Part shown: in pieces, positions 1-8,057 of the stretch
Position numbering within the stretch: the first letter of the stretch is position 1
How the letters are laid out: the number at the start of each line of letters is the position of its first letter
Assembly: GCF_030811595.1 (NCBI RefSeq)
Contig: NZ_JAUSRB010000002.1
Coordinates: 3,534,001 to 3,598,000, forward strand
From: Streptosporangium brasiliense
GTDB lineage: Bacteria > Actinomycetota > Actinomycetes > Streptosporangiales > Streptosporangiaceae
DNA length: 64,000 bases
Direction: 5' to 3'
Notes under the pieces: model-generated
Told to the model about the DNA's origin: nothing
The model's input: only the letters and a program-made list of their open reading frames with translations
Database searches by the model: none
Made by a program: the position numbers and the translations under genes

Positions 1-20
1 CTACCCATCGAGAGGGACTC

Positions 21-473
21 ATGCAAGGACGTTGGAGGAGAACGTCGGTCGTCGTAGTCGCGAGTGCGATCGCCGGGGGCGCTATCACCGGGCCGGTGTC
101 CGCCGCCACGTCGGCGTCCGTCACGGCCGCGTCAGCGAGCTGCGGCAAGTCCGTGGCCTTCCCGAGCGGGGACACATGGAGCTTTTATCCGGTCCGCGAG
201 ATCACGTTCAAGGGCCGCACGCTGTGGCTGCGTAACGTGAGGCTTACCGACTACTCCTATGCCTACATCAAGAGCGGCTACCGCGCCGGTGACCTCGTCA
301 CGGTGCACCGCTCGAAAAACGGCGGAAAGACCTGGAAGAACTGCGGTCCGTTCGCACGGGACCACTCCAATCAACAGCCCAACTACCACGTGTGGATGCG
401 CGCCTGCATCGGTGTGAGAGTCAGTGGCGCGCTCAGGAGTAAGTGCACGGGTTGGTATTACGACAAGGGCTGA
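21..473 (+). CDS. Small secreted protein of unknown function
   Basis: The protein has 150 residues. A basic start (QGRWRR) precedes a hydrophobic stretch ending in an Ala-rich cleavage region (GPVSAATSA), which reads as a Sec signal peptide of about 28 residues. The mature part holds four cysteines and many aromatics (DTWSFYPVREITF, CTGWYYDKG), which suggests a small disulfide-stabilised extracellular domain. A purine-rich AGAGGG lies just before the ATG. No family was recognised. The window edge hides what lies upstream, and a perfect hairpin about 70 bases downstream probably ends the transcript. Confidence 0.7.
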   Translation: MQGRWRRTSVVVVASAIAGGAITGPVSAATSASVTAASASCGKSVAFPSGDTWSFYPVREITFKGRTLWLRNVRLTDYSYAYIKSGYRAGDLVTVHRSKNGGKTWKNCGPFARDHSNQQPNYHVWMRACIGVRVSGALRSKCTGWYYDKG

Positions 474-539
474 CACGTTCTCAAACAGCTATCTGGGGAG
501 ACTCGGCTTCTCCGTCCGCCCATACTCCCCTACGGCGAC

Positions 540-566
540 GTGGCCAGGATCGACGATCCTGGCCAC
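540..566. terminator. Perfect 13-bp inverted repeat, probable terminator
   Basis: GTGGCCAGGATCG and its exact complement flank a single base. The hairpin follows the secreted-protein gene and precedes an unusually AT-rich stretch (about 600-720) that probably holds the promoter of the next gene. There is no T-tract, as is common in high-GC actinobacteria. Confidence 0.6.
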
Positions 567-759
567 GGGCTGAGACGGCTTCCGAGTTTGCCTGCTCTAT
601 CCGCGTACACGAAATTATTCACGGATTGATGTGGTAATAGCGACTCAATTAGCTTATGTATCGAATTTAGTGGAGGTCTTTACGAATAGGGCGAGTTTAA
701 ATTAGCCTTGCCGCTGGAGCCGTCACCTTCCACGGACCGAGCTGGAGTCCAGCGCCCTC

Positions 760-2862
760 ATGACCCATCCGTCACCCACACCCACACCCTCGCCCACCTC
801 CCAGCCGCCCCCCGCCGTCCGACCGGCTGCTCAGCGCCCCGGTGACCCCCAAGCGCCATCCTCCGCCGAGCCTTCCCCCAGCTCCATGCCCTCCCCGACC
901 TCCACCCCGGCCCAAGGGGTGGACGGCGAGTATTCGGGGATCGACCCCGCTCTGATGGACGACTTCGAGCGGGGACTCGGCCGGGCACAGGACGCGCTCG
1001 GCCGGAACGAGCCGCAGATCCGCCGAGCCCTGCAGCAGTTCGATCTGGACACCTCGGGGCTGAGCGTCCTGCGCGAGATGCAGAGCTGGATCGGGACCAG
1101 CCGCCCCGACCTGCGGCGCCGTAGCGACGCGATCCGCGCCGAGCGCACGGAGTGGGGGGCCTCCTCCACCGTTCCCGGCGGGCTGGCCGCCTTCGACGAG
1201 GCGCTGTACGGCAAGGCCGCCCACGACCCCGACGTTTACGCCGCGGTCGCCCGGCTGGCCGGGACCGCCGAGAGCGGCGAGGTCGACGGGAAGACCCTGG
1301 CGGAGTTGGAGAAGCGGACGGGGAACGTGACGTTCGCCACCGCGCTGATGAACACGATGGGCGCGGCGACGTTCCGCGCGTTGATGACGGCGGCCGTGGG
1401 GCGCAAGGGCGACAAGAAGGCGGAGCGGCTGCAGGCCGCCCTCGGCAAGACGCTGGGTACGGCGAGCTCGCGGCTGAGCGCCGCCTGGCGCGACAAGCTC
1501 ACTTCCGACCTCACCTCCGGGTGGGAGGAGCGGGAGTACCGCGCGATCGCGGTGGCACTGAAAAACGGCACTTTCAACACCGCCTTTCTGCTGGCGGTCG
1601 CCAAAAAGATCGACGCCTGGGATCGCACGCCGTATCCCCCCGGTACGAACTCGCTTGTCATGGTGCCTCTTATGGAGGCGCTCGCCCGTGATCCTGCGGC
1701 TGCTCAGGACTTCTTCGCGGGTGACCCAACCGCATTGAAGCACTTCCTGACCGAGTGGAACATGAGCGACGGAGGTGAGGCCTTGGGCAAGGCGCTGGAG
1801 GCCGCGATGCTCACCTTCCGCGATCACGACGGTTCACCGGAGAAGCCTTCGCGTGGTTACCTGTCGGCCAAGCTGGCCTCGGAGTTCATGCATCTGGAAG
1901 CGGAGCGGATCAAGGCAGGTGATTCCATCGAACCGTTCCTGAAGCCCGTCACCGTCGGCCACATCCTCGCTGGTTACATCAGAGACATCAACTACGTCAC
2001 GCATAGAGGTCGCGGTCCCGTTACGCCCGGAGTCCGGGATGCTGACAATCCCGGTGCGTCCGGGCAGGACCCCTGGGGGGCGCAGTTCAACAAGGAGGAG
2101 CTGCACCGCGTGATGAAGGAGGCGTTCGCGGATTCCAAGGCATTCGCCCCCGTTCTGGCCGCTCAGACGGCGTTCACCGGCTGGCTTCTCGACCGGGGCG
2201 CTGCGGAGATGGCCGCCGGGCGAGGCGATGGAACACTCAGGGCCAGTGTGAAACAAATTGGAGGGGCGTTCGGCATGATCACCGACGCGGCGGGGTTGGC
2301 CAAGATCGAGGAGGGCAGGGAGCTGGATGAGGCACAGGAGCGGAATATGAAGCTCCTCACGGCCGCGGTCAACACCGGACTCGCCATCCCGCAGACGGGG
2401 GCTTGGCCGATCGTGGCGGGTGTCACGGGGGCGTGGAGCAGCCAGATCGAGGACCTGGCCAAGGGGGACGCGGAGACCAAAGCCCGTAGTGAAGCCAACG
2501 CCGCCGTCGACCAGACCCGTGCCCTCGTGCACGACCTCACCGCTCGGGCCATGCTTAAGCATGGAGTGTTTGGCCCGGCCGAGCCCGCCGCTGCGACCCA
2601 CCCCTGGGCCTCGCTGGAAGACCTCAAAAAGGGAGACGATCCCCGCGACAATCCCAACAACTTCCTCAAGGAGGACGGTCGGACGCTTATGACCATGGAC
2701 GAGATGATCGACAAAACGGCCACCAACAGCACCGACAAGTATCGGCGAGTCGAGGCATATGAGCGGTGGCTCTACCAGGGACCGTCGGGACGGCCCTGGC
2801 AGGACGTTGAAGACCGCCTGGATCAAGGCTTCTCCAACGGTTTCGCCCAGTACGGATCATGA
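760..2862 (+). CDS. Large helical protein of a WXG100-like gene set
   Basis: This 700-residue protein begins with about 50 residues rich in Pro, Ser and Thr. A helical, Arg-rich region follows (residues about 60-130), then a long mostly helical body with acidic/basic alternation. It resembles the large proteins actinomycetes encode beside ESX/type VII-like WXG100 genes (DUF6571-like), but I cannot verify the family. No signal peptide or clear membrane segment is visible; a short hydrophobic stretch lies near residue 540. The start is uncertain: ATG 886 would remove the Pro-rich leader. Its stop overlaps the next gene (ATGA), so the two are translationally coupled. Confidence 0.7.
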   Translation: MTHPSPTPTPSPTSQPPPAVRPAAQRPGDPQAPSSAEPSPSSMPSPTSTPAQGVDGEYSGIDPALMDDFERGLGRAQDALGRNEPQIRRALQQFDLDTSGLSVLREMQSWIGTSRPDLRRRSDAIRAERTEWGASSTVPGGLAAFDEALYGKAAHDPDVYAAVARLAGTAESGEVDGKTLAELEKRTGNVTFATALMNTMGAATFRALMTAAVGRKGDKKAERLQAALGKTLGTASSRLSAAWRDKLTSDLTSGWEEREYRAIAVALKNGTFNTAFLLAVAKKIDAWDRTPYPPGTNSLVMVPLMEALARDPAAAQDFFAGDPTALKHFLTEWNMSDGGEALGKALEAAMLTFRDHDGSPEKPSRGYLSAKLASEFMHLEAERIKAGDSIEPFLKPVTVGHILAGYIRDINYVTHRGRGPVTPGVRDADNPGASGQDPWGAQFNKEELHRVMKEAFADSKAFAPVLAAQTAFTGWLLDRGAAEMAAGRGDGTLRASVKQIGGAFGMITDAAGLAKIEEGRELDEAQERNMKLLTAAVNTGLAIPQTGAWPIVAGVTGAWSSQIEDLAKGDAETKARSEANAAVDQTRALVHDLTARAMLKHGVFGPAEPAAATHPWASLEDLKKGDDPRDNPNNFLKEDGRTLMTMDEMIDKTATNSTDKYRRVEAYERWLYQGPSGRPWQDVEDRLDQGFSNGFAQYGS

Positions 2863-3458
2863 TGAGAAGACCGTTCGCCGCGGTGGTGGCGCTGGCCTGC
2901 ACCCTGGCCGTGTCGACGGCCTGCCGAAATGAGGAGGTGAAGGTCGACCGCAGCCCTTTGCCGACGATGGCCACCCCTCCGTATCTCTGCGACCACATCC
3001 CGCTGAAGGCGGTGGAGTTGATGACAGGAGTGCGTGACCCGCTGGTCCGCGGTCACTTCGACCTCACGTATCCCGGAGATCTCGACGATGGAAGCTGCGT
3101 GATCTACCAGCGGGACGGCGAGCGGCGGAAGGTGCTGCTGATCGATCTCACTCCCGACGGATCCCCGGAGGAGATCAAAGAGCAACTTGAAGACGGCGCC
3201 TTGCCGTTGCCGGAAATCATCCCGGGAGCCATCGGTTCTTACTTCAAGGCCTCGGACAGTACGAGCAACGACGCATATGCGCTGCTTGTGCGGGGCAAAG
3301 CGGCGCTCTCCATCCAACTGGAGATAGGTGTCGCGGGGCGCGACAACGCCGCCGATGTGCTGGCGCTGATGAAACTGATCGCGCCGAAGCTGCTCACCGA
3401 TGCCAGCGCTCCGTCTGCGACGACCATGTCTCCCTCTCCGTCCCCGACGAAGGAGTGA
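2859..3458 (+). CDS. Putative lipoprotein
   Basis: The protein has 199 residues. An N-terminal MMRRPF start, a hydrophobic stretch and a lipobox-like VSTAC around residue 22 indicate a lipid-anchored exported protein. The remainder has two cysteines (CDHIP, SCVIYQ) and a Ser/Pro/Thr-rich C-terminus. Similar small DUF3558-like lipoproteins are common in actinomycetes, but the assignment is tentative. It overlaps the upstream large gene by four bases and is followed seven bases later by a WXG100-like gene, so the three very likely form one operon. Confidence 0.65.
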   Translation: MMRRPFAAVVALACTLAVSTACRNEEVKVDRSPLPTMATPPYLCDHIPLKAVELMTGVRDPLVRGHFDLTYPGDLDDGSCVIYQRDGERRKVLLIDLTPDGSPEEIKEQLEDGALPLPEIIPGAIGSYFKASDSTSNDAYALLVRGKAALSIQLEIGVAGRDNAADVLALMKLIAPKLLTDASAPSATTMSPSPSPTKE

Positions 3459-3465
3459 TCAGGCC

Positions 3466-3768
3466 GTGGCCGAGATGGTGCCCAACCCGCTCTATGAGGC
3501 GTTGGGGGATGCTCTGCGGAGGGTCGAGCCGCTGGTCCAGGAGATCGAGAAGGACGTCGAAGCGCCGTACCGGCAGTTTCACTCGGGCAAGGTGTGGACG
3601 GGGCCGGCCGCCAAGCGGTTCGACGAACAGCTTGCCCACTATCGCACGCGTGCCCGCGGCTCGGGGGAGAAGATCCTGTCCGACCTGCGTCAGGCGCTGG
3701 CCCGCACGCCGCGCCAGGTGAGTGAGCAGGAGGCCAGGATGATCAGAAGCAGGTACGGCCTGTCCTGA
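3466..3768 (+). CDS. WXG100-like small helical protein
   Basis: The 100-residue product is predicted to be two helices. VWTGPAAKRFDEQL in the middle matches the W-x-G turn of WXG100/ESAT-6 proteins, which are secreted by type VII systems, usually as helical-hairpin dimers. The GTG at 3466 is chosen because AGGAG sits ten bases upstream; an upstream in-frame start would add an implausible Arg-rich extension. No secretion ATPase or membrane component is in the window, so export is inferred from the family. It is the last gene of the 760-3768 operon. Confidence 0.7.
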   Translation: MAEMVPNPLYEALGDALRRVEPLVQEIEKDVEAPYRQFHSGKVWTGPAAKRFDEQLAHYRTRARGSGEKILSDLRQALARTPRQVSEQEARMIRSRYGLS

Positions 3769-3778
3769 CGGTGTCGAG

Positions 3779-4369
3779 TCACTTCGGGCGCAGCGAGGTG
3801 AGCAGCAGGTCGGCGAAGTGCTCTCCGATCTCGGCGCCGGACAGCGCCCCCTCCGGGCTGTACCAGGTGCCCAGGTGGTGGACCGAGCCGAAGAAGAAGT
3901 CGACGACCATCTCGGCCGGGGTGTCGCTCCTGAAGGTGCCCTCGCGCTGGCCCTCGGTCACCAGGTCGCGGAAGCGCTCGTGGTAGCGGCGGCGCTCGGC
4001 GCGGACGCTCTTGCGGGTGTCGGGGGCGAGCAGGTGCATGGAGCGGAAGAAGATCTTGGAGTCGTCCAGGTTCTCCACCGTGGTCCGCACGACGTCGGCG
4101 GCGGCGGCGTGCAGGCGCTCGGCCACCGGGCCCGGCCCGTCGGCGAAGCGGGTGAGCCGCTCCATCTGCATGCGCAGCACGCGCCCGTAGATCTCGTGGA
4201 GCAGGTCATCCTTCGAGTCGAAATAGTGATACATGGCGCCCTTGGTGACGCCGGCCGCTGTGACGATCTCCTGCACCGAGGTGCTCTCAAAGCCCCGCTC
4301 GGCGAACAGGCGGGTGGCCTCGCCGAGCAGGCGCTGCCGTACCGGCTCCTGGTCCTGGTCCTGACTCAT
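3779..4369 (-). CDS. TetR/AcrR family transcriptional regulator
   Basis: The protein has 196 residues from the ATG at 4369, chosen because a GGGGGG tract lies directly upstream. The N-terminal helix-turn-helix is classic: LFAERGFESTSVQEIVTAAGVTKGAMYHYFDSKDDLL in this order. The C-terminal half is a ligand-binding helical domain resembling regulators of lipid or acyl-CoA metabolism (KstR2-like), which is only an impression. A perfect-arm palindrome 29 bases upstream is probably its own operator, so autoregulation is likely. It converges on the WXG100-like gene with ten bases between stops. Confidence 0.88.
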   Translation of the reverse strand: MSQDQDQEPVRQRLLGEATRLFAERGFESTSVQEIVTAAGVTKGAMYHYFDSKDDLLHEIYGRVLRMQMERLTRFADGPGPVAERLHAAAADVVRTTVENLDDSKIFFRSMHLLAPDTRKSVRAERRRYHERFRDLVTEGQREGTFRSDTPAEMVVDFFFGSVHHLGTWYSPEGALSGAEIGEHFADLLLTSLRPK

Positions 4370-4397
4370 CTGCCCCCCAATGTGTGGTGCGGTAAGC

Positions 4398-4415
4398 ATA
4401 CCGACTGGTCGGTTA
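4398..4415. promoter_or_regulatory. TetR operator candidate
   Basis: ACCGAC and GTCGGT form an inverted repeat around a two-base centre (core 4400-4413). The site lies between the divergent TetR and NERD genes. Its form matches common TetR-family operators of the ACCGACCNGTCGGT type, so it probably controls the regulator itself and perhaps the divergent gene. Confidence 0.7.
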
Positions 4416-4556
4416 AGGCATTGGCGGGTATCTGGGTTGTGTTATTTCCGTCACCTTCGGGTGCCTGGAGTCCCCACTTGGGTATTTCATTTACCCAAGG
4501 GATCTTCAGCGTCGCAGATCCGCTTACGTCCCACCAACCGACCCTGGGGGTTCGCT

Positions 4557-5318
4557 GTGCCCGGCGGATCAATCTACGTGACGCCAGACGACCAGGTTCA
4601 CGGCCTGTCACCCCAGGTCATGTACGAACAGTTCTGGCTCAAGGAAGCCGACCAGCGCCGGAAGATGCGCATGGTCAAGGCGGCGGCGGGCCTGGTCGTG
4701 GGCATCCTGCTCGCCTACCGCTTCGACCTGCCCGCGCCCCCGGCGGTCGGGCTCGCGGCCGGCCTGCTGGTCGCCGGGGCGGACATGTTCTGGGCGTGGT
4801 ATTCCTACGAGGCCACCGCCGTCTGGCGGGGCCGGCGCCGGGGCGAGGTCATCACCGGCAAGCTGCTGCGCCGCAAGCTCCGCAGGCTCGGCTACCAGGT
4901 CCTCGACGGCCGCGCCGTGCCCGGACAGGCCTCGATCGACCACCTCGTCATCGGCCCCGGCGGCATCTGGGTGGTCGACAACGAGGCGTGGGACCCCGAG
5001 ACCGAGATCGCCCGCTACGGCGACCGGCTCTTCCTCGGCGAGAAGTACGGCACGAAGGTGGCCAAGGCGCTCGTCGACGCCTCCGATTCGCTGGCCCAGG
5101 TGCTCTCCCGGGAGTCGGGCATCCCCGTCACGATCGAGCCGCTGCTCGCGGTGCACGGCGGGCGGCTCCGGCGGACGGTCACCGCCGAGGGGCTCACCCT
5201 GCTCAAGCCGCGCCTGGTGGCCCGGTGGATCGTGCGCGGGCCACGCGCGGAGTTCGACGAGAGCCAGGTGGAGCTGCTCGCCCGCACCGCCGCCCGGGTG
5301 CTGCGCCGGATGAGCTGA
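4557..5318 (+). CDS. NERD-domain membrane-associated protein
   Basis: This 253-residue protein starts at a GTG supported by a GGGGG tract six bases upstream. Residues about 40-80 contain two hydrophobic segments (AAAGLVVGILLAYRF and VGLAAGLLVAGADMFWAWY). A nuclease-related domain follows: RGEVITGKLLRRKL, then GQASIDHLVIGPGGIWVVDN and a downstream basic region. NERD domains belong to the restriction-endonuclease-like fold. The usual Asp and the Glu/Gln-x-Lys positions are only partly recognisable here (IDHLVI; DNEAW where a Lys is expected), so activity is uncertain. It is divergent from the TetR gene. Confidence 0.78.
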   Translation: MPGGSIYVTPDDQVHGLSPQVMYEQFWLKEADQRRKMRMVKAAAGLVVGILLAYRFDLPAPPAVGLAAGLLVAGADMFWAWYSYEATAVWRGRRRGEVITGKLLRRKLRRLGYQVLDGRAVPGQASIDHLVIGPGGIWVVDNEAWDPETEIARYGDRLFLGEKYGTKVAKALVDASDSLAQVLSRESGIPVTIEPLLAVHGGRLRRTVTAEGLTLLKPRLVARWIVRGPRAEFDESQVELLARTAARVLRRMS

Positions 5319-5334
5319 ACCCGGGCCGGCCGGC

Positions 5335-6705
5335 TCAGGCCAGCTCCTCGACGAAGGCGGCGAGCTGGACGACGTTGCGGCATTCGCGCATCGGGACGAT
5401 GCCGCCGTAGGCCGTGGCCAGCGAGTCGCCGGTGTCCCACTGGCTCACCGGCTCCGGGTTGAGCCAGTGGGCGTGCCGGGCCTGCCGGCTCAGCCGTCGC
5501 AGCGTCTCCAGCGCGGGCGGCTGGTAGTTGGACCGCGCGTCGCCCAGGATCAGCAGGGACGTCTTCGGACCGACGGCGTCGCCGTACCGCTCGGCGAACC
5601 GTTCGAAGGCGTTGCCGTAGTTGGTCCGGCCGAACCGCACCATGTCGGCCTCCCGGGTCAGCCGGGTCATCGCCTCCACCACGTCGGCGCCGGGGACGAA
5701 GAAGCGGGTGATCTCGTCCACGGTGTCCACGAAGCCGAACGCGCGGACCTTGGCGAACTGCTCGCGCAGCGCGTAGGTCAGCAGCAGCGTGAAGTGGGCG
5801 AACGAGGCGACCGAGTCGCTGGTGTCGCAGAGGATGACCAGCTCGGGCCGGTGCGGGCGGCGCGGCCTGTTGAAGGTGGTCAGCGGCACCCCGCCGGTGG
5901 ACAGCGAGGCCCGCACGGTCCGGCGGAAGTCCAGGCGGCCCCGGTGGCCGAGCCGGTGCTTGACGGTCAGCCGGGTGGCCAGGCGGCGGGCGAGGGGGTG
6001 GACCTCCCGGCGGAGCCTGGCCAGGTCGGCCCCGGTCACCCGGAGGAAGTCGAGCTGTTCCAGCGGCGGCCGTACAGCCGAGCGCGCGATCCGCTCGATC
6101 CCGGAGTCCTCGGCGATGCGGCGGCGCACGTCGGCGGAGACGGCCTCCTCGAACCGCCTGGTGTTCTCGCCGATCCGCTGCCGGGCCACCTTCTCCGCCA
6201 GGCCGCCGCGCTCCTGGCCGGCCAGCACCTCGGCCAGCAGCCGGGCCATGAGCGTCTCGGGGGACAGCGCCCGCAGCACCGGGTAGGAGAACCAGTTCTG
6301 CCGGCCGGGGGCCGCGGGTTGGCGGCCGAAGCGCTCCACCATCGCCCGGGCGAAGTCGTTCATCCCGTCGGCGCCCAGCAGCAGCTCGGACAGCCGGTCA
6401 CGGAGTTCGGCGATCGCCGCGGTCTCCGGATCCAGCTCATCGGCGTCCGGACCGTCTTGCGGGCGCGGGCCGTACAGGCCCGTGGTGGCGGCGGGGAACC
6501 ACAGGTCGAAGAGCGTGTCGAACCCCGGGCGGTGCGAGGGCCGTTTGACCAGGGTCGTGGCGTAGGCGGCGCGCAGCGACTCCCGCTCGGCCAGGTCGAT
6601 CATCTGCAGCGCCCGGGCCGCGTCCAGCCCCTCGGCGAGCGAGACCGGCAGCCCGGCCTCGCGCAGGGCGTGCACGAAGCCGACGTGCCGGTCGAGCAGG
6701 CTCAC
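5335..6705 (-). CDS. CoxE-like vWA domain protein
   Basis: The protein has 456 residues. The N-terminal two thirds is helical (VGFVHALREAGLPVSLAEGLDAARAL), as in CoxE-like proteins. The C-terminal von Willebrand A domain carries the MIDAS motif DTSDS (in VILCDTSDSVASF) and a later LILGDARSNY. Such proteins pair with a MoxR AAA+ ATPase, which lies directly upstream at 6836, and together they act as a chaperone-like pair, for example in metal-cofactor insertion. The 130-base gap between the two genes carries short repeats. No carbon monoxide dehydrogenase genes are visible, so the client is unknown. Confidence 0.85.
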   Translation of the reverse strand: MSLLDRHVGFVHALREAGLPVSLAEGLDAARALQMIDLAERESLRAAYATTLVKRPSHRPGFDTLFDLWFPAATTGLYGPRPQDGPDADELDPETAAIAELRDRLSELLLGADGMNDFARAMVERFGRQPAAPGRQNWFSYPVLRALSPETLMARLLAEVLAGQERGGLAEKVARQRIGENTRRFEEAVSADVRRRIAEDSGIERIARSAVRPPLEQLDFLRVTGADLARLRREVHPLARRLATRLTVKHRLGHRGRLDFRRTVRASLSTGGVPLTTFNRPRRPHRPELVILCDTSDSVASFAHFTLLLTYALREQFAKVRAFGFVDTVDEITRFFVPGADVVEAMTRLTREADMVRFGRTNYGNAFERFAERYGDAVGPKTSLLILGDARSNYQPPALETLRRLSRQARHAHWLNPEPVSQWDTGDSLATAYGGIVPMRECRNVVQLAAFVEELA

Positions 6706-6718
6706 CTCCCGCCCCCCG

Positions 6719-6843
6719 CCCCGCCGGCCCGGCCGCTCACGGGGTCCCCCGCCCCCTGGGATCGGCCGTTCACAGCGCCTCCCGTTTCCCGGGCCGGGCC
6801 GCTCACGGGGGTCCGCGCCTTCCGTGTCCCGCCGCTCACAGGG
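6719..6843 (-). repeat. Four imperfect repeats between the MoxR and vWA genes
   Basis: The motif GCCGCTCACGGGG or a close variant (CCGTTCACAG, CCGCTCACAG) recurs four times at roughly 33-base spacing, the last copy running into the end of the MoxR gene. The repeats read as decaying tandem duplications; a role in RNA structure or processing between the two genes is possible. Confidence 0.5.
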
Positions 6844-7687
6844 CCAGCTCCTTGCGCGCCCGAGCCTGGTCGGAGGCGTGCTTGAGCACCACCCCGAGGG
6901 TGGCGGCGACCGTCGCCTCGTCCAGTTCGGTACGGCCCAGCGCGAGCAGCGTGTTGGCCCAGTCGACGGTCTCGGCGATCGAGGGCGCCTTCTTCAGTTC
7001 GAGCGCGCGCATCGTGGCGACCGTGCGCGCGAGCTGCTCGGCCAGGGCCGCCTCGATCGCGGGCACCTGCGCCAGCACGATGTCGCGCTCGCGCTCCGGC
7101 GTCGGATACTCCAGGTGCAGGTAGAGGCAGCGCCGCTTGAGCGCCTCGGACAGCTCGCGGGTCGCGTTGGAGGTCAGCACCACGTACGGCTTGCGCACGG
7201 CGGTGACCGTGCCGAGCTCGGGGATCGTGACCTGGTAGTCGGAGAGGATCTCCAGCAGCAGGCCCTCCACCTCGACGTCGGCCTTGTCGGTCTCGTCGAT
7301 CAGCAGGACCGTCGGGGTCTCGGACCTGATCGCCCGGAGCAGGGGCCTTTCGAGCAGGAACTCCTCGGTGAAGATGTCGTCCTGGGTGGCGTCCCAGTCC
7401 TGGCCGGTCCCGGCCTGGATCCGCAGGAGCTGCTTCTTGTAGTTCCACTCGTACAGCGCGCGGGCCTCGTCGAGCCCCTCGTAGCACTGCAGCCGGACGA
7501 GCCGGGCCCCGGTCGCCGCCGCCACGGCCTTGGCGAGCTGGGTCTTGCCCACTCCCGCCGGCCCCTCGGCGAGCAGCGGCTTGCCGAGCGCGCCGGCCAG
7601 GAAGACCGAAGTCGCGATGGAGTCGTCGGCCAGGTAGTCCACGGCGCTGAGCCGCTCCCGGGCGTCGGCGGGCGAGGGGAACCACAT
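6836..7687 (-). CDS. MoxR family AAA+ ATPase
   Basis: This protein has 283 residues. The Walker A motif is GPAGVGKTQLA near residue 45, Walker B is VLLIDETDKAD, and a sensor region (VLTSNATRELSEALKRRC) follows. That order is typical of MoxR/CoxD ATPases. The ATG at 7687 is preferred because GGGAG lies five bases upstream; a GTG at 7693 is in frame. It forms an operon with the downstream vWA gene and probably remodels a target that the vWA protein recruits. Confidence 0.9.
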   Translation of the reverse strand: MWFPSPADARERLSAVDYLADDSIATSVFLAGALGKPLLAEGPAGVGKTQLAKAVAAATGARLVRLQCYEGLDEARALYEWNYKKQLLRIQAGTGQDWDATQDDIFTEEFLLERPLLRAIRSETPTVLLIDETDKADVEVEGLLLEILSDYQVTIPELGTVTAVRKPYVVLTSNATRELSEALKRRCLYLHLEYPTPERERDIVLAQVPAIEAALAEQLARTVATMRALELKKAPSIAETVDWANTLLALGRTELDEATVAATLGVVLKHASDQARARKELAL

Positions 7688-7788
7688 GTGCACTCCCAGT
7701 ACAGGACCGAATGTTGTTCTACCATAGCGGTTCGCCGTTCTCCGTTTCGAAGCCCTCCGGGAAGTGCGCTATCCTTCAAGAGCTTCAC

Positions 7789-7865
7789 GCGCCGCTAGCT
7801 CAGTTGGTTAGAGCAGCTGACTCTTAATCAGCGGGTCCGGGGTTCGAGTCCCTGGCGGCGCACCA
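7789..7865 (+). tRNA. tRNA-Lys (anticodon CTT)
   Basis: A full cloverleaf is visible. The acceptor arms are GCGCCGC and GCGGCGC, the D arm contains AGCTCAGTTGGTTAGAGC, the anticodon loop is CTCTTAA with anticodon CTT, and the T arm contains GGTTCGAGTCC. CCA is encoded at 7863-7865. No second copy of its 3' end or an integrase is visible nearby. Confidence 0.97.
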
Positions 7866-7867
7866 GC

Positions 7868-7906
7868 GAAAGAGCCCAGGTCGGCACAGCCGATCTGGGC
7901 TCTTTC
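7868..7906. terminator. Long hairpin after tRNA-Lys
   Basis: Two 18-base arms starting GAAAGAGCCCAG pair with a single G-T wobble around a three-base loop. The A/T-rich ends of the arms give a short U-run on both strands, so it can end the tRNA transcript and may also stop the minus-strand operon ending at 8058. Confidence 0.85.
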
Positions 7907-8057
7907 CATTGGACGGCCTTGGGGCCGTGTCCGGCGGCGAGGATGAGGGCCGCCGCTCCGTGGCGGAGGCCGTGCGACTTCACGGGCGGCAGGGTGGCGG
8001 GGCGGCAGGGCGCGCGGTCAGGAGCGGTCAGGAGCCGCGTGCTCAAGAACCGGGTGC

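Noticed and set aside
4380-4556. Longer start for the NERD protein
   Set aside because: The extra residues are not protein-like, overlap the TetR operator, and no ribosome-binding site supports them; GTG 4557 does.
7789-7906. tRNA-Lys as an integration site
   Set aside because: No integrase gene or second copy of the tRNA 3' end was seen within reach.
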